NCBI RefSeq assembly: GCF_006439395.2
Contig: NZ_CP083950.1
Coordinates: 5,259,001-5,323,000 of the forward strand
From: Mesorhizobium sp. B4-1-4
GTDB lineage: Bacteria; Pseudomonadota; Alphaproteobacteria; Rhizobiales; Rhizobiaceae
Length of the DNA: 64,000 nt
Direction of reading: 5' to 3'
Positions within the stretch are counted from its first letter, which is position 1, and every line of letters begins with the position of its first letter. Positions 47,741 through 58,964 of the stretch are shown one piece after another. The position numbers and the translations under genes are program-made. The notes below the pieces were generated by a model. That model had not been told where the DNA came from and did not search any database. It saw only the letters and a list, made by a program, of their open reading frames with translations.

Positions 47741-49051
47741 TTACTTGATATACCCGCCCTCGGTCATCGTCGCGGTGGCGGCGTCCTGGGCCTGCTTCAG
47801 CGCATCGTCGACGCTCGACTGGCCGGCAAGAGCCGCCGAGAAGAGCTGGCCGACGGTGGTGCCAAGACCCTGGAACTCAGGGATGGCGACAAACTGCACG
47901 CCGACATAGGGCACCGGCTTGACGGTCGGATGCGTCGGATCGGCGGCGTTGATGGACTCCAGCGTCATCTTGGCGAACGGAGCCGCCTTCTGGTACTCGG
48001 GGTTGGCGTAGAGCGAGGAGCGCGTGCCCGGAGGAACGTTGGCCCAGCCTTCCTTCGACGCGACGAGCTCCGCATAGTGCTTGCTGGTCGCCCACGACAC
48101 GAACTTCTCTGCGGCGTCAGCCTTCTTGGTGCCGGCGGGAATGGCCAGCGACCAGGCCCACAGCCAGTTGCCGCGCTTGCCCAGGCCGTTGTCGGGCGCC
48201 AGCGCATAGCCGACCTTGTCGGCGACGGTCGAGTTCTTCGGATCGGAGACGAAGGACGCCGCGACGGTGGCGTCGATCCACATGCCGCACTTGCCCTGCT
48301 GGAACAGCGCCAGGTTCTCGTTGAAGCCGTTCGACGAAGCGCCCTCGGGGCCGTCGGCCTTCATCAGGTCGACGTAGAACTGCAGCGTCTTCTTCCATTC
48401 GGGCTGGTCGAACTGCGGCTTCCAGTTCTCGTCGAACCAGCGGGCGCCGAAAGAGTTCGACATCGCGGTCAGGAAGGCCATGTTCTCGCCCCAGCCGGCC
48501 TTGCCGCGCAGGCACACGCCATTCACGCCGTTGGCGCGGTCGGTCATCTTGTCGGCGGCCTGCTTGATGAAGTCCCAGGTCGGGGCATCGGGCATCTTCA
48601 GCCCGGCCTTGTCCATCAGGTCCTTGCGGTACATGACGAAGGAACTCTCGCCGTAGAAAGGCGCCGCATAGAGCTTGCCGTCGACCGTAAGGCCGCCGGC
48701 AATGGCCGGGATGATATCCTTGACATCATAGTCGTCGCCGAGCTTGTCGAGCGGTAGGAGCCAGCTTTGCTTGGCCCAGATCGGAACCTCATAGGTGCCG
48801 ATGGTCATCACGTCATACTGGCCGCCCTTGGTGGCGATGTCCGTGGTGACGCGCTCACGCAGCACGTTTTCCTCGAGCGTGACCCAGTTGAGCTGGATGT
48901 CGGGATTGGCCTTGGTGAAGTCGTCGGTCAGCTTCTGCATGCGGACCATATCGCCATTGTTGACGGTGGCGATAGTGATGGATTCGGCATGTGCGGCGAA
49001 GGCGAGGGCGCTGGCCGACAACAAGCCCAGGGTGAGCGTGCGAAGTTTCAT
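47741..49051 (-). CDS. smoE: Polyol ABC transporter substrate-binding protein (SmoE)
   Basis: The 436-residue product is a family-1 extracellular solute-binding protein with a Sec signal peptide (MKLRTLTLGLLSASALAFAA, residues 1-22). It has 'VMTIGTYEVPIWAKQSWLLP', 'YAAPFYGESSFVMYRKDL' and the C-terminal 'DALKQAQDAATATMTEGG'. It binds sorbitol or mannitol in the periplasm in known systems. ATG 49051 has GGGAGGA seven bases upstream. It is the first gene of smoEFGK-smoS-mtlK-HAD-kinase. Confidence 0.94.
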   Translation of the reverse strand: MKLRTLTLGLLSASALAFAAHAESITIATVNNGDMVRMQKLTDDFTKANPDIQLNWVTLEENVLRERVTTDIATKGGQYDVMTIGTYEVPIWAKQSWLLPLDKLGDDYDVKDIIPAIAGGLTVDGKLYAAPFYGESSFVMYRKDLMDKAGLKMPDAPTWDFIKQAADKMTDRANGVNGVCLRGKAGWGENMAFLTAMSNSFGARWFDENWKPQFDQPEWKKTLQFYVDLMKADGPEGASSNGFNENLALFQQGKCGMWIDATVAASFVSDPKNSTVADKVGYALAPDNGLGKRGNWLWAWSLAIPAGTKKADAAEKFVSWATSKHYAELVASKEGWANVPPGTRSSLYANPEYQKAAPFAKMTLESINAADPTHPTVKPVPYVGVQFVAIPEFQGLGTTVGQLFSAALAGQSSVDDALKQAQDAATATMTEGGYIK

Positions 49052-49076
49052 CAAATTCCTCCCATAAACCAAGATG

Positions 49077-49127
49077 AGCATTTGCCTTGGCTATGAGCAA
49101 TTACTCACTTAGTCTTAATTATGTCAA
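49077..49127 (-). promoter_or_regulatory. Promoter and candidate operator of the polyol operon
   Basis: On the minus strand TTGACA (49127-49122) is a consensus -35. The -10 is weak (TAATTG or GTAATT near 49104-49098). TGAGCAATTACTCA at 49094-49107, a 12-of-14 dyad, overlaps that -10. The 9-mer AGCATTTGC at 49077-49085 recurs, inverted, at 51592-51600 between the SorC-type regulator and the phosphatase gene. A weak core promoter with an operator suits an activator of the SorC type. Confidence 0.5.
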
Positions 49128-49277
49128 GACGGATTCGATGCTGCAGCGCAGCACGCGACCCAGGAATGGCGACGAACGGCCGAGGATCGGGGGGCGCGAT
49201 GGCCGGGTTGCCGCCGCCTGAAGTCAGGCAGTGGGATCAAAATCTTTGAAATCTATGTTGGTTCCGTCGCCTGCCGA

Positions 49278-50183
49278 TCAGCAGGCGATTTCAGCCAACA
49301 GCCAGTCCCGGAAGGCGCGGATCTTCGGCACATTGCGGCGCGCCTCGGGATAGACCAGCCAGTAGGCGTGGCCATCGTCGCCTACTAGGTCGAAGGGCTG
49401 GATCAGGCGGCCGTCGGCGAGTTCGGCCTTGAACAGCGCTCTGGTCAGGATCGCCACGCCATGGCCGGCGATCGCGGCATTGGCCTCGTAGGCCTGCGCG
49501 CCCATGCTGCTGCCGGGCCGCTTGGCAAGGTCGTGCGCGTGCACGCCGGCGGTTTCGAACCACTGTGTCCACCAGATGTCACCGGGATCGAGGATTGGCA
49601 GCCGCAGCAGGTCGGCCGGCTCCTTGATGCCGCCAATGCTCGCCGCGAGCTTGGGGCTCAGCATCGGCGTGAAATCGGCGTCAAGCAGCTTGTGGGCTTC
49701 CAGCCCCGGCCATTTGCCGCCGCCCGAACGGATGGCGAGGTCGACGTCCTCGCGAGCGAAATCCGTCAATCGACTTGACGTCTCCAGCCGCACCGCAAGG
49801 AAAGGATGAGCGATCTGGAAAGAGCCGAGGTGGTGCGCCAGCCAGTTCGAGGCGAAGGTCAGCACAGTCGTGACGCACAGCAAACCATCTGCGCCGCCAC
49901 GCGCCGCGGCGTAGGCCTGGCCGAGAATGGCAAAGGCTTCGCTGACAGCTGGCGCAAGGCGCTGTCCGGCCTCGGTCAGCGCGATCTGGCGTGGGCGCCT
50001 CAGGAACAGCGGCGCTCCGATCCGCTCCTCCAGAACCTTGATCTGATAGCTGACCGCCGCCTGCGTCATGGCGAGCTCCTCGGCGGCCTTGGTGAAGGAA
50101 AGATGCCGCGCCACGGCTTCGAACACCCGGATCGCCTGCAGCGGCGGGAGTTGCGAAACCTGGCGCGAGCTGAGGTCCGGCAT
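49278..50183 (-). CDS. LysR family transcriptional regulator (GcvA-like)
   Basis: The 301-residue product has a LysR helix-turn-helix at about residues 12-72 ('LPPLQAIRVFEAVARHLSFT', 'MTQAAVSYQIKVLEERIGAP') and a ligand-binding domain ending 'RAFRDWLLAEIAC'. GcvA-like LysR proteins are often divergent from a short DUF1127 gene, as here. The two share a 110-base control region with an ATCGA-CGT-TCGAT dyad. It is not part of the polyol operon next door, which ends transcription units in the same direction 197 bases away. Confidence 0.92.
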   Translation of the reverse strand: MPDLSSRQVSQLPPLQAIRVFEAVARHLSFTKAAEELAMTQAAVSYQIKVLEERIGAPLFLRRPRQIALTEAGQRLAPAVSEAFAILGQAYAAARGGADGLLCVTTVLTFASNWLAHHLGSFQIAHPFLAVRLETSSRLTDFAREDVDLAIRSGGGKWPGLEAHKLLDADFTPMLSPKLAASIGGIKEPADLLRLPILDPGDIWWTQWFETAGVHAHDLAKRPGSSMGAQAYEANAAIAGHGVAILTRALFKAELADGRLIQPFDLVGDDGHAYWLVYPEARRNVPKIRAFRDWLLAEIAC

Positions 50184-50204
50184 AAAACCTCCTTATGGGT
50201 CCTT

Positions 50205-50217
50205 ATCGACGTTCGAT
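50205..50217. promoter_or_regulatory. Dyad ATCGA-CGT-TCGAT between LysR and DUF1127 genes
   Basis: A perfect 5-bp inverted repeat with a 3-base spacer lies 22 bases before the LysR start and 77 bases before the DUF1127 start. It is a reasonable LysR site (T-N11-A-like size), but the short arms make chance possible. Confidence 0.35.
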
Positions 50218-50293
50218 TGGCAAAGCTGGCCGGCAAGACCGACATTCAGTGTCAACCTGTCATTCGGGTTCAGGATAGCGAAGGTTGACGAGC

Positions 50294-50479
50294 ATGACCA
50301 TGGCGCAACAAAAGTGCACTCCCGCTCCGGATCACCGCTGGATTTCGTGGCTTACGGACGGTTTTGGCTGGTTCGCGATCAGAAAAAAGGCGCATCTCGA
50401 CATCAGGGACCTGTCGCCGCATCTGCAGCGCGACCTCGGTTTCCTCGATGGCAACGACCCTTTCGGGCGGCACAGATAG
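50294..50479 (+). CDS. Small DUF1127-like protein (61 aa)
   Basis: The 61-residue product ends with the DUF1127-type helix 'LDIRDLSPHLQRDLGFLDGN', where an Arg-rich 'L..L....L.DLG' pattern is the family mark. It has a Trp/Phe-rich middle ('WISWLTDGFGWFAIRKK'). In alphaproteobacteria short DUF1127 proteins are RNA-binding or regulate phosphate, nitrogen and carbon responses; this copy is unassigned. Start at 50294 or at the next ATG (50300); the frame also reaches a TTG at 50285. Confidence 0.72.
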   Translation: MTMAQQKCTPAPDHRWISWLTDGFGWFAIRKKAHLDIRDLSPHLQRDLGFLDGNDPFGRHR

Positions 50480-50543
50480 CCCTGTTGGTTTTATCGCGAC
50501 GCGGACGGCATCGACCCGTTCCGCCAGCAGCAGCGGCTGTCGG

Positions 50544-51530
50544 TCAGACGCCGGCCAAAAGGGCGGTCGCCGTCCGCTCATCGGTGATGAGCCCGTTGAC
50601 CAGCCGGCGGTTTACGGCCGCCAGTATGCCCGGCAGCTTGCGCTCGCCCATGGCAAGCGCGATGACCAGCGACCTCTCTCGCGACGGCAGCGACGCCGAC
50701 GACACGCGGTCGTTGGTGATGCCTTCGATCATCCGCCCGTCGCGATCGAACACCCAGCCGACGATCTCGGCGATGCCGCCGGCCTTCTGCAAAGCCTTCA
50801 ACTCGGTTTCGGAAATGAAGCCGTCCTCATAGAGCGGCGCCTTTGGGCCGAGGTCGCCGATGCCGACGAACGTGACGTCGGCCTCGGCGGCGAGCGCCAG
50901 CGTTGGCTGGATCATCGGCTGGTTGAGCAGCATCTCGCGCTCCTGCGGCGAGGAGGCGATGACCGGCAGCGGCATCGGGAAGGAGCGCGCCTTGACCCTG
51001 TCGGCCATGGTGAAGATGACGTTGTAGAAGGCAGCCGAGCCGTCCGGCGAGATGTTGCCGGTCAAGGACACCACCTTGTGCTGCGGACACTCCATCGGCG
51101 GCAATTGTTCGATCGCCGCCTTCAGCGTGCGGCCTGTGCCGATCGCGAGCACGATCGGGCTCGGCGATCTCAATCGCCTTTCGATCTCGGCTGCCGCCGC
51201 CTCGGCAATGCCGATTGTCGTCGATGACGAGGTCGGGTCGCTCGGCACAACCTCGACGAGGTCGAGCGCGAAGCGCGACTTCAGCCGCGCCGCAAGGTCC
51301 AGGCAATTGGCGATCGGATGGTCGACGCGGACCTTGATCAAGCCCTCCGACACAGCCAGCGACACCAGCCGCTGCGCGGTCTGCCGCGAGATGCCGAGTG
51401 TGGCTGCGATCTGGTCCTGTGTGTTGCCGGCAACATAATAGAGCCAGCCGGCGCGCGCCGCGTCGTCCAGCCTGTTGCTGCCGCCATCCTGCCGGGTATT
51501 CACGTCCTGCCTCCCAAAACCGCTGGTCAC
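50544..51530 (-). CDS. smoC: SorC/DeoR-type sugar-binding transcriptional regulator (SmoC-like)
   Basis: The 328-residue product has an N-terminal helix-turn-helix ('WLYYVAGNTQDQIAATLGIS', 'RQTAQRLVSLAVSEGLI', about residues 29-65) and a SorC sugar-binding domain from about 80 ('VLAIGTGRTLKAAIEQLP', 'FVGIGDLGPKAPLYEDGFIS'). Its likely role is to control the polyol operon smoEFGK, which lies 2.5 kb away and is read in the same direction. The link is inferred from family and proximity. The start is the ATG at 51530, though the first 20 residues are weakly conserved-looking. Confidence 0.85.
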   Translation of the reverse strand: MTSGFGRQDVNTRQDGGSNRLDDAARAGWLYYVAGNTQDQIAATLGISRQTAQRLVSLAVSEGLIKVRVDHPIANCLDLAARLKSRFALDLVEVVPSDPTSSSTTIGIAEAAAAEIERRLRSPSPIVLAIGTGRTLKAAIEQLPPMECPQHKVVSLTGNISPDGSAAFYNVIFTMADRVKARSFPMPLPVIASSPQEREMLLNQPMIQPTLALAAEADVTFVGIGDLGPKAPLYEDGFISETELKALQKAGGIAEIVGWVFDRDGRMIEGITNDRVSSASLPSRERSLVIALAMGERKLPGILAAVNRRLVNGLITDERTATALLAGV

Positions 51531-51747
51531 ACGAGCGGTCCGCCTCTAGTTTCGCAGGGAACCGTCCGCTGCGCAATTGTCAATCTCAAGAGCAAATGCT
51601 TGGATATCGCGCCTGGGAGATTTTGCCGCCAACCATGTCTGTCGGACAAAGCGGCTGGTCTTGGTCCCGGCCGATGGCACGTTCTGTCGCCCAGATGGTT
51701 TATCTCTCGGCGCTAACCCTTTAAGGGATGGCAAAAAGGAGCGTTGC

Positions 51748-52380
51748 ATGACACCGAAGGCGGTTTTCTGGGACATGGACGGCACGCTGGTCGACAGCGA
51801 GCCATTGCACGCGGCCGCTCTCGTGGCGGCAATGCACAATGCCGGCCTCGAACCGCCAGCCGACCTGCACGAGCGCGTGCTGGGCGTCGCCGCCTGGCCG
51901 GTCTATGAGATGATGCGCGACGAATTTGGCCTCGACATGCCTTTCGACGACTGGATCATGCGCAAATACGAGCATTATCTGCCGTTGGTCGAGGGCCTGA
52001 AGCCGCGCCCCGGCGCCATCGAAGTCTTCAACGAATTGCGGGCGCTTGGCGTGCAGCAGGCCGTGGTTTCCAATTCGGACCGAATGATCGTGGACGCCAA
52101 TCTGCGCATGGTTGGCCTCACCTATCCCGGCATGAAGTCGATCAGCCGCAACGATGTGCGCGAAGGCAAGCCGCACGCCGAGCCCTTCCTGCGCGCCGCT
52201 TACCTTGCCGGCGTCGATCCCGCGCACGCGTTTGCGGTCGACGACAGCTGGCCGGGTACCATGGCCGGGCTCGCGGCAGGCATGAAGACGATCTTCTGGC
52301 CGGAAGCGCCGATGGAAGGGCCGCCTGGCGCTATCGTCATCAACAGCGCGGTGGAATTGCGCAGGGAACTCGGGCTCTGA
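51748..52380 (+). CDS. HAD family phosphatase (beta-phosphoglucomutase-like)
   Basis: The 210-residue product is a HAD phosphatase: motif I 'FWDMDGTLVDSEPLH' at about 7-21, motif II 'AVVSNSD' at about 107, Lys in 'REGKPHAEPFLRAA' and motif III 'AFAVDDSWPGTMAGLAAG'. It should hydrolyse a sugar phosphate. It differs from the HAD protein at 41720 (they are about one third alike by eye at most), so the two are not recent duplicates. AGGAG lies ten bases upstream of ATG 51748. It is divergent from the SorC-type regulator and may be part of its regulon. Confidence 0.88.
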   Translation: MTPKAVFWDMDGTLVDSEPLHAAALVAAMHNAGLEPPADLHERVLGVAAWPVYEMMRDEFGLDMPFDDWIMRKYEHYLPLVEGLKPRPGAIEVFNELRALGVQQAVVSNSDRMIVDANLRMVGLTYPGMKSISRNDVREGKPHAEPFLRAAYLAGVDPAHAFAVDDSWPGTMAGLAAGMKTIFWPEAPMEGPPGAIVINSAVELRRELGL

Positions 52381-52400
52381 GCGAGAATTAACATAGGTTC

Positions 52401-52524
52401 GCGCGGCCCCTCATCCGCCTGCCGGCACCTTCTCCCCGTGAAGAACGGGGAGAAGGGACAAGCTCCATCGCTGGCCCCCTCTCCCCGTTCTTCACGGGGA
52501 GAGGGTAAGGGTGAGGGGCAGCGC
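52401..52524. repeat. Mosaic palindromic repeat, copy 5
   Basis: The ends are inverted (GCGCGGCCCCTCA at 52401 and TGAGGGGCAGCGC ending at 52524). 'CTTCTCCCCGTGAAGAACGG' and 'CTCTCCCCGTTCTTCACGG' each form a hairpin with the bases that follow. The copy fills the gap between the convergent phosphatase and aldolase genes. Confidence 0.85.
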
Positions 52525-52585
52525 CAAGCTCACAAAACCAAGTGGAGCTCGCGAGAGCCGCAGCGTCAGCTAAAACGCGGGATCT

Positions 52586-53353
52586 TCAGTTCCGGTAGAC
52601 CGGTTCTTGCTCGTCGAGGATCGCCTTCAGCTCGGCGAGGTGGCGCTCGGCCTGGCCAGGATAGTCGTCCATCTCGGCCGCGGCCTTGTCGGCGATGGCG
52701 TCGGACAGCGTGCGCAGCGGCCGACCGGTCCACAGCGCCTTGATATAGGTCTCGGCGGCACGCTCGAAATAGAACATACGGTTGAAGGCATCGGCAACCG
52801 TATCGCCGACGACAAGCACGCCGTGATTGCCCATCACCATCACCTTGATCTTCGGATCGGTGAGAAGCTGCGAGCAGCGTTCGCCCTCTTCCTCGAAGGC
52901 CAGCCCGCCATAGTGAGCGTCGACGACATGGCGGTTGAAGAACATCGCCGAATTCTGGTCGATCGGCGGCAATGTCGAGTCGGCGAGCGAGGCCAGCACC
53001 GTGGCGTGGATGGAATGGACATGCATGACGCAGCGCGCGTGCGGCACATTGCGATGGATGGCGCCGTGCAGGCCCCACGCCGTCGGGTCGGGCGCATTTG
53101 GGCCGGACAGCGTGTCGGGGTCGTTGGCATCGATCTCGATCAGGTCGCTCGCCTTGATGCGCGAGAAATGCACCTGGTTGGGATTCATCAGGAACTTTGT
53201 GCCGCCTTCATTGACCGCCAGCGAGAAATGGTTGGCCACCGCTTCGTGCATGTTGAGCCGCGCCGTCCAGCGAAAGGCACAGGCGAGATCGACGCGCTCC
53301 TCGTAAAAGGGCAGGTTGGTCAGCGTTTCCCTTGGCAGGCGGGCAATGCTCAT
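52586..53353 (-). CDS. Class II aldolase/adducin family protein
   Basis: The 255-residue product has the fuculose-aldolase fold. Zn ligands are in '[14 protein letters not shown]' (about residues 104-117) and a later His in '[19 protein letters not shown]'. An acidic-His segment '[18 protein letters not shown]' lies between. It may cleave a sugar phosphate or act on another hydroxy compound; the substrate is not evident. The ATG at 53353 has GGAGG eight bases upstream. It overlaps the stop of ureG by four bases, so it is coupled to the urease accessory genes, which is unusual. Confidence 0.88.
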   Translation of the reverse strand: MSIARLPRETLTNLPFYEERVDLACAFRWTARLNMHEAVANHFSLAVNEGGTKFLMNPNQVHFSRIKASDLIEIDANDPDTLSGPNAPDPTAWGLHGAIHRNVPHARCVMHVHSIHATVLASLADSTLPPIDQNSAMFFNRHVVDAHYGGLAFEEEGERCSQLLTDPKIKVMVMGNHGVLVVGDTVADAFNRMFYFERAAETYIKALWTGRPLRTLSDAIADKAAAEMDDYPGQAERHLAELKAILDEQEPVYRN

Positions 53354-54066
53354 GAAAAATCCTCCAGTTTTCGCAAGAATGCCGCGCTCCGCTGGTGCCC
53401 GCAACCGCTTTCGTTTGGTGCAGACCACGCTGCAGTGCTCGCGGTAGCGCTCGCCCTCAGCCCGCCATGCTCGACGATGAAGTCGATGACTTCCTGCAGG
53501 CCCTTGCCGCGCGACAGGTCGGTGAAGCCGAACGGCCGCTTGCCGCGCATGCGGGCGGCGTCGCTTTCCATGACATCGAGGTTGACGTTCACATAGGGCG
53601 CCAGGTCGCTCTTGTTGATGATCAGGAAATCGGAGCGGGTTATCGCCGGCCCGCCCTTGCGCGGGATTTCTTCACCCTGGCAGACCGAGATGACATAGAG
53701 CGTGAGATCGGCAAGGTCAGGCGAGAAGGTGGCGGCAAGGTTATCGCCGCCGGATTCGATGAAGATGATGTCGAGGTTCGGGAATTTGCGGTTCAGCTCG
53801 GCGATCGCCTGCAAATTGATCGAAGCGTCCTCGCGAATGGCGGTATGCGGACACCCGCCGGTCTCGACGCCGACGATGCGGTCCTCCGGCAGCGCCTGCA
53901 GCCGGGCCAGCATCATGGCGTCTTCCCTGGTGTAGATATCGTTGGTGACGACGGCGATGGAAAATTCGTCGCGCAGCGCCTTGCACAGTTTTTCGGTGAG
54001 CGTCGTCTTGCCGGAGCCGACCGGGCCGCCAATGCCGATGCGAAGAGGACCGTTGGGCTGGGTCAT
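53350..54066 (-). CDS. ureG: Urease accessory protein UreG, with a C-terminal extension
   Basis: The 238-residue product is the SIMIBI GTPase that delivers nickel to urease: P-loop '[10 protein letters not shown]' at 14-23, the metal-binding Cys72-Pro-His74 in '[15 protein letters not shown]', '[17 protein letters not shown]' and the base-recognition 'NKSDLAPYV' at about 151-159. The conserved core ends near residue 203 ('FIVEHGGL'). A further 35 residues, basic and low in order, are absent from the usual UreG of about 205-215 residues. The stop overlaps the aldolase start (ATGA). Confidence 0.95.
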   Translation of the reverse strand: MTQPNGPLRIGIGGPVGSGKTTLTEKLCKALRDEFSIAVVTNDIYTREDAMMLARLQALPEDRIVGVETGGCPHTAIREDASINLQAIAELNRKFPNLDIIFIESGGDNLAATFSPDLADLTLYVISVCQGEEIPRKGGPAITRSDFLIINKSDLAPYVNVNLDVMESDAARMRGKRPFGFTDLSRGKGLQEVIDFIVEHGGLRASATASTAAWSAPNESGCGHQRSAAFLRKLEDFS

Positions 54067-54503
54067 GTCGGGAACTCCATGATGGCAAGGGCTGCGAAGC
54101 CGAGCCCGATCAACACGCACAGCGGCGAATAGTAGCGGACGTCGAGCCGCGCGAAAGGTTGCTCGGGCGCCAGCCGCCGCCACCACGGCGTGAAGCCGGC
54201 AATACCGCGCCCCAGGAACACCAGCCCGATGAGCAGCGACGTGGCGGCTAGGCCCTCGCGGGGAAAGGGCGAGGCAAAGAAGCCGATGAGCGCCAGCGGC
54301 CAGAGCGTTGCCAGGCAAAGGCACGCCGCGACGGCGAAACTGGCGAAAGGCGTCGGCATTTCATCGACGCCGCGAAACCCGACCACCGCGCGGGCGCAGC
54401 TCGCAGCGTCCTTGCCCGGCCAGATGCCGCCGATGCCCCAATAGACGTGCAGCGCTGTGATCAGCAGCAGGACGAATGAGAGGATGAAGGCAAGCAGGAT
54501 CAT
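54063..54503 (-). CDS. DUF3995-like membrane protein in the urease cluster
   Basis: The 146-residue product has four hydrophobic segments, at about residues 3-25, 52-75, 82-100 and 125-142, and '[14 protein letters not shown]' near the start, which fits the DUF3995 family. No function is known to me. Start and stop both overlap neighbours (ureF by four bases, ureG by four), so it is firmly a member of the urease transcript. It may be a membrane factor for nickel or urea handling, by position only. Confidence 0.82.
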   Translation of the reverse strand: MILLAFILSFVLLLITALHVYWGIGGIWPGKDAASCARAVVGFRGVDEMPTPFASFAVAACLCLATLWPLALIGFFASPFPREGLAATSLLIGLVFLGRGIAGFTPWWRRLAPEQPFARLDVRYYSPLCVLIGLGFAALAIMEFPT

Positions 54504-55171
54504 GAGCGGAACAGTCGCGAATACTGGGTTTCGTGCCTCATCGCCATGATTTCGGAGACGAAGGCGCAGCCGCCGAGATCATCCAAAGTCGAGCGGGAAG
54601 CACGGGCGGCGGTTGCCAGGGCCAGCGGCTCGAAGCCGGCCAGCAGCAAGGTGGCCTCGCTCTGGCCGATGGTGCCGAGGCGGATGGCCGCCTGGACGAG
54701 GTTGGAGAAGAAGGCTTGCAGGAAAGCGGACAGCGCGTCCTGCAGCCCTATGCCATGGCCGCCGGCCACGGCGCCGACGGCGACGCAATAGGCGCAATCG
54801 GCCGGCAAGCGCTCCAGCACCGGGGCGGGCCAGGCGACCGCGGCCTTCAGGAAGGCGGCGCCTTGCAGCGTGGTCTCCGCGTGACGTTCCCGCGAGCCGG
54901 CGAGCGCCTCGGCCAGCGCCGCGACGTCGTCGAGATCGCCGGCTGTGCGGGCGCGCCCCCAGCTCTCGGCGAACAGCACGGCATCGTTCCAGCCGGAGCC
55001 CATCTCGACCAGCGTCTCCAGCCATTGGGCGAGGCTCCCGGCATCGGCAATCAGCCCATCATGCATCGCCCGCTCCAGGCCGTGGCTATAGGCAAAGCCG
55101 CCGACCGGAAAGGCTGGCGACAGCCACGCCATCAGCCGCAGCAGCGCGATATTCGAAGGTTGGTCAGTCAT
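54500..55171 (-). CDS. ureF: Urease accessory protein UreF
   Basis: The 223-residue product is the all-helical UreF: '[22 protein letters not shown]' at about 10-31, '[19 protein letters not shown]', '[19 protein letters not shown]' and '[19 protein letters not shown]'. It bridges UreG and UreD on apo-urease during nickel insertion. The ATG at 55171 gives the usual start; the open frame upstream overlaps ureE. The first eight bases overlap the ureE end. Confidence 0.94.
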   Translation of the reverse strand: MTDQPSNIALLRLMAWLSPAFPVGGFAYSHGLERAMHDGLIADAGSLAQWLETLVEMGSGWNDAVLFAESWGRARTAGDLDDVAALAEALAGSRERHAETTLQGAAFLKAAVAWPAPVLERLPADCAYCVAVGAVAGGHGIGLQDALSAFLQAFFSNLVQAAIRLGTIGQSEATLLLAGFEPLALATAARASRSTLDDLGGCAFVSEIMAMRHETQYSRLFRS

Positions 55172-55748
55172 GATCGTGATGGTCGTGCGAATGGCTGTGT
55201 GAATGCGCCTCGCTATGGCTGTGACTGTGCGCTTCGGCGTGGGCATGAGCGTGGCCGTGATCATGGCCATGCGCGCCGCCATGGCCGGAATAGGCGCCGC
55301 GCACCGGCTTGAACGGCTCGGAGACGTCGGTCACCGTGGCGCCCAGCCCCTGCAGCATCGCCTTGATGACGTGGTCGCGCAGGATGAGGATGCGGTGCGC
55401 CTCGATCGCCGCCGCCAGATGGCGGTTGCCGATGTGCCAGGCAAGCTCGGCCAGATGCACGGCGTCGCGGGCGCGGATGTCATTGACCTCTTCCGGCGCG
55501 GCGGCGATCTCGATATGGCGGCCATCCTCAAGCACCAGCCGGTCGCCGTCGTTCAGGGCAACGGGCTCGGGCAGGTCGACCAGCACCTTGCTGCCGTCGG
55601 CGAGTTCGATGGCGCGGCGGCGCAGATGCCGCTCGTCATGAGCAAGAACTGCGCGGCCCGCCGGCGCCGTGGTCCCGGCCTCATTTCCCGTCAGCACCGA
55701 AACGGCGCGCGGGAATTTGGTGAAATCGATCTTGATATCGAGCTTCAT
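55164..55748 (-). CDS. ureE: Urease accessory protein UreE, His-rich tail
   Basis: The 194-residue product has a peptide-binding N-terminal domain ('[20 protein letters not shown]'), a metal-binding domain ('[20 protein letters not shown]' with the conserved His) and a His/Asp-rich C-terminal tail from about residue 155 to the end, with more than fifteen His. It dimerises and stores and passes nickel to UreG. The tail is rich, suggesting nickel buffering. It overlaps the glutathione-transferase-like gene by four bases. Confidence 0.95.
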   Translation of the reverse strand: MKLDIKIDFTKFPRAVSVLTGNEAGTTAPAGRAVLAHDERHLRRRAIELADGSKVLVDLPEPVALNDGDRLVLEDGRHIEIAAAPEEVNDIRARDAVHLAELAWHIGNRHLAAAIEAHRILILRDHVIKAMLQGLGATVTDVSEPFKPVRGAYSGHGGAHGHDHGHAHAHAEAHSHSHSEAHSHSHSHDHHDHD

Positions 55749-56350
55749 GTCATGGCTCCGCCATTAGCTTGTGCCCGCGCACGGGCGGGCCGCGCCAGCA
55801 CCCGGTCGAAATAGGCGTTGACGCGGCCGGAGTCGATCGGGAAGCGGCCGGCGCGCGCCCAGCCGCCCATGTCGCCAAGCAACACATCGACGGCCGAAAA
55901 GCGGTCGCCGAGCGCGAACGGTCTGTCGCCCAGCCGCCGGTCCAAGGCCTTGACCTCCGAGGCAAAGTCGTACGTCGCGGCGGGGCCGACATCGACGCGC
56001 ACTTCCTTGGGCAGCAGGAAGCGGTGGCGCAGCTTGTTCCACAGCGGCGCCTCGAACTCGCTCTGGGCAAAATGCATCCAGGAATCCATCTCGGCGCGGC
56101 CGGCAACGCCCGGACTGGCGCCCATTCCCTTCTCCGCGTGCTTGTCGGCGAGATAAACGCAGATCGCCGCCGAATCCGTCACCGTCAGCTCGCCGTCGAT
56201 CAGGATCGGCACCTTGCCCGACGGGTTCAGCGCATAGGCTTCCGGCGAGCGCAGTTTGACCTCGGCGAATTCATAGGGCTGCCCAAGCTCCTCGAGCATC
56301 CAGAGAACGCGGCTGACCCGCGATCCGCGCGATCCGATGGCCTTGTACAT
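55745..56350 (-). CDS. Glutathione S-transferase family protein
   Basis: The 201-residue product has a thioredoxin-fold N-terminal domain ('[20 protein letters not shown]' and the cis-Pro '[20 protein letters not shown]' with the glutathione-binding Asp/Ser) and a helical C-terminal domain ('[20 protein letters not shown]'). It stands in the urease cluster, coupled by ATGA to ureE. No role in urease maturation is established for it. It could be a stress or detoxification enzyme carried along. Confidence 0.88.
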   Translation of the reverse strand: MYKAIGSRGSRVSRVLWMLEELGQPYEFAEVKLRSPEAYALNPSGKVPILIDGELTVTDSAAICVYLADKHAEKGMGASPGVAGRAEMDSWMHFAQSEFEAPLWNKLRHRFLLPKEVRVDVGPAATYDFASEVKALDRRLGDRPFALGDRFSAVDVLLGDMGGWARAGRFPIDSGRVNAYFDRVLARPARARAQANGGAMT

Positions 56351-56392
56351 GAGAACCTGCCTTTTCCCCGGACTCTAGACCATCCGCTATAG

Positions 56393-56986
56393 TCATACGA
56401 TCGTGTCGAAGAGCCGCAGGATGAACGATATCTGGTAGATGAGCGCTGCCGCGACGAAAGCGATGTGGAAGCGGCGGTCGCGCACCAGGATCGCGGCGAT
56501 GCAGAGCGCGACGAAGACCGGCGTGCGGAACAGGTATTCGTTGCCGAAGCGGGCGAAATGCTCCGGTCCTTTCAGCAGCGTGTCGATCACATCGAGCAGG
56601 TAGGTCGCGGCCAACAGGCCGAAGAACCAGGCGCGGCGCGAATAGAAGAAGTCCTCGTAGCTGGTGTAGTCCAGCATCGAGTCCGGAAACAGCAGCGCGC
56701 AGAGCAGGAACAGCGTGATGGCGTAGAAGATGATGAAAAGGTACTTGCCGAAGGTCCATGTTTCGATGGCGTAGAGGCCAAACTCCCACCACCAGAAATG
56801 CACCAGCGTCAACAGCACCGAGGCGACCCAGGCCAGGTGCACGGGATAGAGCCGGTATTGGCCGGGATGCTGGACGATGCGCGCCACCCCTGACAGCAGG
56901 CGGGCGACGCCGAGCCCGATCACCATGCCCATGACGATGCGGATATGCGGGAAGATGTCGTGGGGTGAGGCTAGTTCAGTTGCCAT
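56393..56986 (-). CDS. Membrane protein of unknown family in the urease cluster
   Basis: The 197-residue product has five or six hydrophobic segments: 'FPHIRIVMGMVIGLGVARLL' at about 13-32, 'HLAWVASVLLTLVHFWWWEF' at about 48-67, 'FIIFYAITLFLLCALLF' at about 83-99, a further pair near 120-165, and a final one near 170-190. I do not recognise the family. Aromatic residues cluster between helices 2 and 3. It lies 99 bases downstream of ureC and 42 before the glutathione transferase gene, so it probably shares the ureC transcript. Confidence 0.75.
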   Translation of the reverse strand: MATELASPHDIFPHIRIVMGMVIGLGVARLLSGVARIVQHPGQYRLYPVHLAWVASVLLTLVHFWWWEFGLYAIETWTFGKYLFIIFYAITLFLLCALLFPDSMLDYTSYEDFFYSRRAWFFGLLAATYLLDVIDTLLKGPEHFARFGNEYLFRTPVFVALCIAAILVRDRRFHIAFVAAALIYQISFILRLFDTIV

Positions 56987-57084
56987 GCGTGATCACGATG
57001 CGGCTTTTCGAGGCCGCATATTGCGGTGTCGAATCCTCTGCTGCAACGGATTTTGCGGCACCTGTCGCAATCGCCGTTTTTGCC

Positions 57085-58797
<1,713 letters not shown>

Positions 58798-58964
58798 CGG
58801 CGATTGCTCCCGAAATGCGCTGTGGTTGAAGCCGGGCTGCACATTGCCGCCATCCAATGGTCACGCAATGACCCGCTGGGCGACACCTTCTCATCCCATT
58901 TGGCGGTTGAGGTTGGCAGGTCACCCCAAAACGACCGTTTGCCAAATCGATGGAAGGAAAATCC

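Noticed and set aside
52401-52524. CRISPR-like repeats
   Set aside because: The CTCCCCGT hairpins occur as isolated, inverted modules at distant sites with no regular spacing and no cas genes.
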